DNA of 5,178 nt from Verrucomicrobiales bacterium (lineage in GTDB: Bacteria; Verrucomicrobiota; Verrucomicrobiia; Verrucomicrobiales; Akkermansiaceae): the NCBI GenBank assembly GCA_003483645.1, contig DMYM01000130.1, forward strand, positions 1 through 5,178, in the 5' to 3' direction. The translations under genes were made by a program, and so were the position numbers. The notes below the pieces were generated by a model. The model made no database searches. It had not been told where the DNA came from and saw nothing but the letters and a program-made list of their open reading frames with translations. This document shows, one piece after another, positions 1 to 4,516 of the stretch (the first letter of the stretch is position 1; every line of letters begins with the position of its first letter).

Positions 1-1
1 G

Positions 2-58
2 AAGAAGGCTGCCAAGCGCAAGCCTGCCAAGCGCAAGGCTGCGAGAAAACGCCGCTAA
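2..58 (+). CDS. Histone H1-like basic protein, C-terminal end only
   Basis: Only the last 18 codons and a TAA stop are in the window; the gene begins beyond the left edge. The visible tail is almost entirely Lys, Arg and Ala with one Pro (KKAAKRKPAKRKAARKRR). Such tails are typical of bacterial histone H1-like, DNA-binding proteins (the Hc1/Hc2 or AlgP-like type), where the charged tail neutralises DNA phosphates and helps compact the nucleoid. A basic tail on a ribosomal protein or another nucleic-acid-binding protein would look similar, so the family call is tentative. A strong intrinsic terminator 28 bp after the stop ends the transcript, which supports a real gene end here. Confidence 0.6.
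   Translation, partial: KKAAKRKPAKRKAARKRR
11..40 (+). repeat. Tandem 15-bp repeat encoding AKRKP/AKRKA
   Basis: Two adjacent 15-base units (11-25 and 26-40) differ only at the first base of the last codon (CCT against GCT). They encode AKRKP then AKRKA. Codon-level identity suggests recent unit duplication. Such units commonly vary in number between strains in lysine-rich histone H1-like tails; that last point is family knowledge and is not visible here. Confidence 0.65.
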
Positions 59-86
59 CGTCGCGAGACGAACACTGATTTTGTGC

Positions 87-118
87 AAGAGGGACGCTTA
101 ACGGCGTCCCTCTTTTTT
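87..118 (+). terminator. Rho-independent terminator of the histone-like gene
   Basis: An 11-bp perfect stem (87-97 pairs with 104-114) closes a 6-base loop (TTAACG) and runs directly into a T tract ending at 118. Placement 28 bp after the TAA at 56-58, on the same strand, fits termination of the upstream gene. The A residues at the 5' foot of the stem are few, so efficient termination in the opposite direction is less likely. Confidence 0.92.
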
Positions 119-244
119 GTACCACAGTCAAAGCATGCCATCAGAAGGTCCCGGTCAGCCGTCAGGAGCCAGCATTCTGGCACACAGCCTCCCGGGGAAG
201 GATTCACCCGTGCAGTTTCCAGCTGCCACTCCAACAAATCTTCC

Positions 245-273
245 TTGCACCATGGCAGGGCCCCGGCCATCTT
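245..273 (+). promoter_or_regulatory. Weak candidate promoter for tRNA-Val
   Basis: TTGCAC at 245-250 and CATCTT at 268-273 are separated by 17 bases. Each matches the sigma-70 consensus at only three of six positions. The geometry would start transcription about 10 bases before the mature tRNA 5' end at 290, which is plausible for a tRNA leader. The upstream terminator means the tRNA needs its own promoter somewhere in this spacer. The assignment rests mostly on spacing and position. Confidence 0.25.
252..270. repeat. 19-bp near-palindrome upstream of the tRNA
   Basis: ATGGCAGGG and CCCGGCCAT are complementary around a central C at 261, with one mismatched pair (257/265). The one-base centre cannot form a normal RNA hairpin, so if it matters it would be as a DNA-binding site. 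It lies between the proposed -35 and -10 boxes. G+C-rich sequence produces such symmetry by chance fairly often. Confidence 0.3.
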
Positions 274-289
274 GCCCGCGTTATCCGAC

Positions 290-364
290 GCGCGATTAGC
301 TCAGTGGTAGAGCGCTAGCTCGACACGCTAGATGTCGCTGGTTCAAATCCAGCATCGCGCACCA
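290..364 (+). tRNA. tRNA-Val (anticodon GAC), CCA encoded
   Basis: A full cloverleaf can be folded by eye. The acceptor stem pairs 290-296 with 354-360 (7 bp). The D stem pairs 299-302 with 310-313, with loop AGTGGTA. The anticodon stem pairs 315-319 with 327-331 (5 bp). The variable loop is 332-336, and the T stem pairs 337-341 with 349-353 with loop TTCAAAT. The anticodon loop (320-326) reads TCGACAC, giving anticodon GAC at 322-324, which reads valine codons GUC and GUU. The discriminator base is A (361), as expected for valine, and CCA is encoded at 362-364. All stems are perfectly Watson-Crick paired. The oddity is C instead of U at position 33 (base 321), just before the anticodon. The total length is 75 nt. 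Confidence 0.95.
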
Positions 365-399
365 TTCTTCGCCTGACAACAATAGTGGCCTGAAGAATG
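363..399 (+). repeat. Stem-loop abutting the tRNA 3' end
   Basis: CATTCTTC at 363-370 is the exact reverse complement of GAAGAATG at 392-399. The stem can be extended by GCC (371-373) with GGC (387-389) across a two-base bulge at 390-391, leaving a 13-base loop. The left arm begins in the CCA end of the tRNA. No T tract follows, so this is not a standard intrinsic terminator. It may be a tRNA 3'-processing structure or a weak terminator in the tRNA trailer. Confidence 0.5.
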
Positions 400-433
400 A
401 AACCCTCATCCCTCGGCGAGAGCAATATTAGCG

Positions 434-1279
434 ATGCATGTTGAGAACGAGCTTCCTCACCTGGTCAAGCTCCTCGACGATGACGAGCCAGCCGTGCGCC
501 AGATCCTCTCCGAGCGCTTCGCCACCTGCCGGGGAGATATGAGCGCGGAGCTTGCCCGATTGGGAATAACTCTTGCGGACGGTGACCAAAGCCGGTTGAG
601 CGAACTGCTTGCTCCCGGCCGGCGTCGCCAGATTCGGAACCAGTGGGTCATCCCCCAGCAGGGTTTCGACGAGAGCAACGGAGACTGGGAAAGCTTTGAG
701 CTCCTCCTGCGTCTTCTCAGCGAATTGCTTCACGATGGAACCTCCCTGCGGCCCACCCTGCCGGACGCTCTCGATCAGATTACGGATGAGGCCATTCTAC
801 ACGATGCCCATCGGGAAGAACGATCCCTCTGCCGCTTCCTCTTTGGGTCCGGGCGCTTCCAGGGCAACAAGGCGGACTTCTACCACCCCGGTAATGCTGA
901 CCTGCTCTGGATCATCATGACCCGCAAGGGCAACCCCATCGGCCTGACCGTTCTCGCCATGCTGGTCGCTCACCGGCTCGGCCTCTGCATTGGCGGCTGC
1001 AATTTTCCTGCACACTTTCTGGCCTGGATCTCAGTGGACGGACATCCGCATCTTATCGATTGCTTCGGAGCCGGACGCCTCATTCCGGTGGAAGAGATCC
1101 GCAGTAATTCGGCTGTCCTTACTCCCGACTCCCGACGCGCCATCCGGGGTCCCTGTACCATGCGCGACACTCTTCTTCGCATCCTCCGTAATCTTCATCT
1201 CGCCTTTACCCAGCACGACCGCGGCAACGATGCCGGTCTCATCGACGAACTCCTTCTCTCCCTGCAACCTGACCAATGA
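434..1279 (+). CDS. SirB1-type transglutaminase-like protein
   Basis: This 281-residue protein fits the SirB1 / transglutaminase-like core-2 family, whose biochemical role is poorly known. Residues 1-60 are helical and acidic, and 7-30 resemble a single HEAT-like helix pair. The diagnostic block lies at about 137-220: FGSGRFQGNKADFYHPGN (137-154), then RKGNPIGLTVLAMLVAHRLGL (164-184), then FPAHFLAW (191-198) and LIDCF (207-211). H194 and D209 sit where the family keeps the His and Asp of the transglutaminase fold. The usual catalytic Cys position lies in the NPIGL segment and has no Cys, as is common in SirB1 proteins, so enzymatic activity is doubtful. There is no signal peptide, so it is probably cytoplasmic. 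The ATG at 434 has only a poor purine stretch (414-419) upstream. It follows tRNA-Val by 69 bp and overlaps the next gene by ATGA. Confidence 0.85.
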   Translation: MHVENELPHLVKLLDDDEPAVRQILSERFATCRGDMSAELARLGITLADGDQSRLSELLAPGRRRQIRNQWVIPQQGFDESNGDWESFELLLRLLSELLHDGTSLRPTLPDALDQITDEAILHDAHREERSLCRFLFGSGRFQGNKADFYHPGNADLLWIIMTRKGNPIGLTVLAMLVAHRLGLCIGGCNFPAHFLAWISVDGHPHLIDCFGAGRLIPVEEIRSNSAVLTPDSRRAIRGPCTMRDTLLRILRNLHLAFTQHDRGNDAGLIDELLLSLQPDQ

Positions 1280-2130
1280 ATTGCAGCAAGGAGAACATCG
1301 AATTGGACGGCTACTGTCTGCGGCGGTACGTTTTCCGTCCCGATGCGGGAGTAGCTGTCCGCGGTGCAGCCTTTCACTTTCACGGTCAGGGTGACTTTTC
1401 CGAGCGCTATGGGGAAATCCTCAGGCCCTTCCTGCAGAACGGAATCGCCTGCGTGGCCACCGACCTGCCCGGACATGGCTACTCCGAGGGCGTGCGGGGA
1501 CGTGTGCCCGGGTTTGAGATCGTCGATCGCATCGCGGGCTCCAATCGCGAACGCTGTCGGGAACTATGTAATGATAATCAGGGACCTCTCGGAATTCTGG
1601 GCCACTCTGCAGGCGGCCTCATGGCCCTCCGCGAAATGCTACAGAATCCGGACCTCTACGCGTTTTCCTGGATCAGTTCTCCACTCCTGCATCCGGAGGC
1701 AACTCAAAATCCTCTCCTTGCCCTCTTCGCCCGGCTGGGGGCCCGTCTCCTTCCCGGGCTCACGGTGGCCACAGGCGTCACCCAGGACAAGTGCAGCAGA
1801 CAACCGGACCCCTGGCGGGAGAACGGGGAGTCCTGCCTCATTCACGCACGTGTATCCATCGGGTGGGGATACGCCATGACCGCAGCCGCCCGATGGATCC
1901 GGGAGGAGCTGAAAAACTCTCCCCCGCAGCTCCCCCTCCTGATCACCCAGGGCCTCTGCGATCCCGTGTGCCCCCCGGAGTATCTGCATGCCCTGCTGGA
2001 GGAGGCCTCCCTTCCGCACCTCACGCTTCACGAATTCCCCGAGGCCCTTCATGAGCCCTTCGCTGATGAAACCAGGGAGGAGCTCTTTCACCAGATCGCA
2101 AGCTGGCTCGAAGACGAGTCCATCGTGTGA
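1276..2130 (+). CDS. Alpha/beta hydrolase, monoglyceride-lipase-like (serine hydrolase)
   Basis: This 284-residue protein belongs to the alpha/beta hydrolase fold of the Hydrolase_4 / lysophospholipase-monoglyceride lipase type. The features appear in the expected order. HFHGQGDFSERY (34-45) supplies the oxyanion-hole HG. DLPGHGYSEGVRG (63-75) is the conserved block after strand 4. GHSAGG (109-114) is the nucleophile elbow with Ser111. GLCDP (226-230) carries Asp229, and EALHEPF (256-262) carries His259, so the Ser-Asp-His triad is complete. Residues about 136-200 form the variable cap region that sets substrate choice. It would hydrolyse an ester of glycerol or a similar lipid in the cytoplasm; the exact substrate cannot be read from sequence. 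The ATG at 1276 lies within the stop of the SirB1-like gene (ATGA, 4-base overlap) and has no clear ribosome-binding site, implying translational coupling. Confidence 0.88.
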   Translation: MNCSKENIELDGYCLRRYVFRPDAGVAVRGAAFHFHGQGDFSERYGEILRPFLQNGIACVATDLPGHGYSEGVRGRVPGFEIVDRIAGSNRERCRELCNDNQGPLGILGHSAGGLMALREMLQNPDLYAFSWISSPLLHPEATQNPLLALFARLGARLLPGLTVATGVTQDKCSRQPDPWRENGESCLIHARVSIGWGYAMTAAARWIREELKNSPPQLPLLITQGLCDPVCPPEYLHALLEEASLPHLTLHEFPEALHEPFADETREELFHQIASWLEDESIV

Positions 2131-2142
2131 GCACCGACGAAC

Positions 2143-3216
2143 CTACGCCTCGCCCTGCGGGTAGGCCTCGTGGTACTTGATCGCCTCCACCCCAACCGCC
2201 AGGGCCGTCCCGTAGATCCCCTCCACGTCCATGGTCCGGGACACCTGGGCCGCAGGCCGCGTCAATCCGAGAATAAACTGACCATAGGACCGGGCTCCCC
2301 CCACATGAGTAAGAAGCTTCAGCGTGATGTTGGCGGCATCGAGGTTCGGAAAGACCAGAACATCAGCCGCCTGCTTGAACTCCGCGTTCGGCAACTTGAT
2401 CTCTGATGCAAGAGGATCGAGCGCCGCATCCGCCTGCAGCTCACCATCGATGTCAACTTCGTCCGGGTTCACCCGCTGACGGGCGATTTCAGTGGCGACC
2501 TGAACTTCACGCCCCGAGGAGGTGGACGCTGAACCCTTGGTCGAATGGCTGAGGAGAGCCACCCGCGGACGCCGTCCAAAATAAACGCGCGCCAATTGTC
2601 CGGTCTCTATCGCGATTGCTGCCAGCTGTTCACTGGAGAGGTCCTCATTGAGTCCGCAATCGGCGAGAAAGAGCACTCCCTCGCGACCGAAGTGTTCGAG
2701 GTGTGGCGCAAAAAGGATGGCTACCGAAAACACCCGGGGCACCGTGGGGACAGGTTTCACAAGATGCAGGAGCGAACGAAAGATCGAAGCCGGAAAGCTG
2801 ATGTTGCCTCCCACCAGCCCATCCGCCTGCCCGTACTGGATCATCATGGCCCCGAAGTAGGCCGGCTGCCGGAGAATCTCGGCCGCATTGGTAACCTCGA
2901 TACCGCGAATATGCTCCGTCCGCTGAAGGAACTCGCAGAAAATCTCGAAATCGCCGGCCTTCTCCGGTTCCAGCACCTTTATGAAATCCAGCCCAATCCC
3001 GTGGTCCTCAGCCAGGGCAAGGATCCTGGCCTTGTCGCCAAGCAGAATGGGAATCCCGACCGCCTCCTTCACCATCTGGGCCGCCACCCGCAAAACACGC
3101 TCGTCCTCACCATCCGTGAATACTACCCGTTTGGGGTGCCTCTGGAGCTTTGCAATGAGGGACTCGGTGAAGGGGTTGGCCTTCGGAAACTGTGCTTGGT
3201 AGCTGGACTCTGACAT
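2143..3216 (-). CDS. pta: Phosphate acetyl/butyryltransferase family protein (probable phosphate acetyltransferase)
   Basis: This 357-residue protein matches the PTA_PTB family, which exchanges the acyl group of acyl-CoA with phosphate (acetyl-CoA plus phosphate to acetyl phosphate plus CoA for Pta). It is soluble and spans the full catalytic domain with none of the extra N-terminal domains of long Pta forms. Visible blocks: VVFTDGEDERVLRVA (31-45), GAMMIQYGQADGLVGG (122-137), ADCGLNEDLSSEQLA (185-199), LLSHSTKGSAS (221-231), DGELQADAALD (257-267), VFPNLDAANITLKLL (288-302) and GLTRPAAQVSR (317-327). Several blocks look closest to the Pta-like C-terminal domain of NADP malic enzymes. The frame stays open another 256 codons upstream, but that part is antisense to the PHP gene and shows no family resemblance; the ATG at 3216-3214, with AGCAGG nearby, gives the normal family length. 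Acyl specificity is uncertain, and no acetate kinase gene is in the window. Confidence 0.85.
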   Translation of the reverse strand: MSESSYQAQFPKANPFTESLIAKLQRHPKRVVFTDGEDERVLRVAAQMVKEAVGIPILLGDKARILALAEDHGIGLDFIKVLEPEKAGDFEIFCEFLQRTEHIRGIEVTNAAEILRQPAYFGAMMIQYGQADGLVGGNISFPASIFRSLLHLVKPVPTVPRVFSVAILFAPHLEHFGREGVLFLADCGLNEDLSSEQLAAIAIETGQLARVYFGRRPRVALLSHSTKGSASTSSGREVQVATEIARQRVNPDEVDIDGELQADAALDPLASEIKLPNAEFKQAADVLVFPNLDAANITLKLLTHVGGARSYGQFILGLTRPAAQVSRTMDVEGIYGTALAVGVEAIKYHEAYPQGEA

Positions 3217-3246
3217 GGGCCTGCTCTTGCGCCAGGCGTGGAACCT

Positions 3247-3276
3247 AGTATTCCTCTCCCCACGCGACAACGCCAA
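3247..3276 (-). promoter_or_regulatory. Candidate sigma-70-like promoter of pta
   Basis: On the minus strand TTGGCG (3276-3271) and AATACT (3252-3247) are 18 bases apart. Each matches the consensus at four of six positions. Transcription would begin near 3240, giving a leader of about 24 bases before the ATG at 3216. It falls in the 87-bp gap between the divergent pta and PHP genes. The evidence is pattern and position only. Confidence 0.35.
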
Positions 3277-3289
3277 AGGCGCACTTGGC
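3272..3289. repeat. GCCAA-N8-TTGGC inverted repeat between divergent genes
   Basis: GCCAA (3272-3276) and TTGGC (3285-3289) form an 18-bp dyad with an 8-base spacer. An overlapping smaller palindrome, CGCCAAAGGCG, lies at 3271-3281. The left arm covers most of the proposed pta -35 box, a normal location for an operator. The arms are short, so chance is a real alternative. Confidence 0.3.
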
Positions 3290-3303
3290 ACAAAAGATTT
3301 CGC

Positions 3304-4107
3304 ATGCCGGCCGACTATCACACCCATACTCCCCTCTGCCACCATGCCAGGGGGACACCACAGGACTACATCGAGGCGGCCCTGGGAGCTGGCCTCACCG
3401 AATATGGCGTGTCCTGCCACGCACCCGTTAAACCGGAGCCCTTTGACGATTGGCACATGCTCAGCAGCGATTTGCCCACCTACTTCGAATGGGTTGATAC
3501 TGCCCGGACCCATGCCGCGGACCGAGTCCCCGTCCGGCTGGGACTGGAGTGCGACTGGCTCCCGGGATGCCAGGGATGGATCGAGGAACTCGCCGGGGGT
3601 GCGGAGTGGGACTACCTCATCGGATCGATCCACTACCTCGGAAAGTGGAATTTCGACAATCCGCATCTTCTCGAGACCTGGACCCAGGTTGGGGCAGAAG
3701 AGGCTTGGACACGCTACTGGGAGGAATACTCGGTCATGGCCCGCAGCGGCCTCTTCGACTTCCTGGGGCATCCGGATCTCATCAAGAAGTTTGCCCACCA
3801 CCCGGAAGGCGACCTCCGGCGCTTTTACGAACCAGCCGTGGAGGCCATCGCGGAAGCCGGTTGCGCCATCGAACTGTGCACCGCAGGCTGGCACAAGCCC
3901 TGCCAGGAACAGTACCCGGCCCGGGAATTCCTCGCTCTGGCCTGCACGGCCGGAATTCCCCTGCTCATCAGTTCCGATGCACACGCGCCCGAAGAGGTCG
4001 CACGCGACTTCGACCGGGCCACTGCGCTCGTTCTTGAGGTCGGCTACAAGGAAACGCTTCTTTTTGAGAAACGCAGGGCGAGTCGCCTCAGCCTGGGAGA
4101 AGAGTAG
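3304..4107 (+). CDS. PHP-domain phosphoesterase, histidinol-phosphatase (HisJ/HisK) family
   Basis: This 267-residue protein matches monofunctional PHP-type histidinol-phosphate phosphatases in length and motif order. These remove phosphate from L-histidinol phosphate in histidine synthesis, in the cytoplasm, using a multi-metal centre. Metal-ligand motifs are all visible: DYHTHTPLC (4-12; His6, His8), SCHAP (37-41; His39), GLECDWLPG (80-88; Glu82), GSIHYL (107-112; His110), FLGHPDLIKK (153-162; His156) and ISSDAHAPEEV (222-232; Asp225, His227). The glutamate-containing IELCTAG segment (189-195) also fits. I chose ATG 3304 because the family starts a few residues before the first HxH; a GTG at 3238 would add 22 low-complexity basic residues inside the divergent promoter gap. 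No other his genes are near, so another phosphomonoester substrate is possible. The gene converges on the small membrane-protein gene with a 10-bp gap. Confidence 0.87.
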   Translation: MPADYHTHTPLCHHARGTPQDYIEAALGAGLTEYGVSCHAPVKPEPFDDWHMLSSDLPTYFEWVDTARTHAADRVPVRLGLECDWLPGCQGWIEELAGGAEWDYLIGSIHYLGKWNFDNPHLLETWTQVGAEEAWTRYWEEYSVMARSGLFDFLGHPDLIKKFAHHPEGDLRRFYEPAVEAIAEAGCAIELCTAGWHKPCQEQYPAREFLALACTAGIPLLISSDAHAPEEVARDFDRATALVLEVGYKETLLFEKRRASRLSLGEE

Positions 4108-4117
4108 AGATCGCCTG

Positions 4118-4516
4118 CTAGGGACCGGGAAAGTCTAACTCCATCAACAGCCAGAGCACCGATATTACCGCCAGGGAAAGAATGAGGCCCAAACCAAAGA
4201 TGAAGTAACGGATCCGCCGGGCGCTGAGCGGAAACCCGAGAGCCGTGATGACAACCTCGGTGTAGGGGCCGAGGCAGAAGCAGAGGTTCGCGCAAAAGCC
4301 GAACACGAAAGCCCCGATGACGACCTCCGCCGGGTGCATGATGGGGAACCCCATCCCCGGGGGATTAGCTGCCATCATCACCTGCTGCAGGTGAATGATG
4401 CGCCAGATCAGGGCGATCCCGGGCAGAAGCAGGATCACATTGTAGAGAAGCCGAAGTTTCTCCCACGATTTCACCGTCGCGCGGCAGAATTCAATCTCTG
4501 GCGTGAGCGGTTTCAT
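4118..4516 (-). CDS. Small integral membrane protein of unknown function
   Basis: I do not recognise this 132-residue protein. It starts with a short polar, amphipathic stretch (1-20). Membrane-spanning segments follow at about 22-42 (LRLLYNVILLLPGIALIWRI region), about 63-95 (long enough for one tilted or two short helices, containing GFCANLCFCLGPYTEVV) and about 103-125 (FIFGLGLILSLAVISVLWLL). Charged residues R100, R101 and R103 between the last two segments suggest a cytoplasmic loop. Two Cys residues (C79, C81) lie within the second hydrophobic region. Its ATG overlaps the stop of the upstream phosphodiesterase gene (ATGA at 4516-4513), so it is probably translated from the same mRNA. 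Codon pattern and G+C content look like the neighbours, and membrane-protein composition supports a real gene. Confidence 0.72.
   Translation of the reverse strand: MKPLTPEIEFCRATVKSWEKLRLLYNVILLLPGIALIWRIIHLQQVMMAANPPGMGFPIMHPAEVVIGAFVFGFCANLCFCLGPYTEVVITALGFPLSARRIRYFIFGLGLILSLAVISVLWLLMELDFPGP

Larger units (their letters stand above)
119..289. other. Gene-free spacer before the tRNA
   Basis: No convincing gene is present. The short open frames here lack recognisable protein content, and on the plus strand they run across the terminator or into the tRNA. The only structure I see is a weak promoter-like pair at 245-273 and a near-palindrome at 252-270, listed separately. Confidence 0.6.

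Noticed and set aside
322..336. Reading the tRNA as tRNA-Asp because GTC occurs at 334-336
   Set aside because: Those bases lie in the variable loop. The perfect anticodon stem puts GAC at 322-324, and the A discriminator also fits valine.
1639..2091. A 150-codon minus-strand frame inside the hydrolase gene
   Set aside because: It is fully contained opposite a gene with an intact catalytic triad, and its translation is Gly/Pro-rich and featureless.
2545..3213. A 222-codon plus-strand frame opposite pta
   Set aside because: It is the complement of a well-supported acyltransferase gene and has no recognisable domain or ribosome-binding site.
3238..3303. Upstream GTG start for the PHP gene
   Set aside because: It would add 22 basic, low-complexity residues across the divergent promoter gap, and the family starts right before the first HxH motif, which matches ATG 3304.
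3217..3984. A 256-codon open extension upstream of pta on the minus strand, making a 613-codon frame
   Set aside because: It lies antisense to the PHP gene, whose motifs are unmistakable, and the extension itself resembles no family. The Pta domain starts normally just after the ATG at 3216. Long antisense frames are common in G+C-rich genes.
3215..4138. A 307-codon plus-strand frame overlapping the PHP gene
   Set aside because: It is one base out of register with the PHP protein and its translation is rich in Ser, Pro, Arg and Thr without motifs, which is typical of a shifted reading frame.
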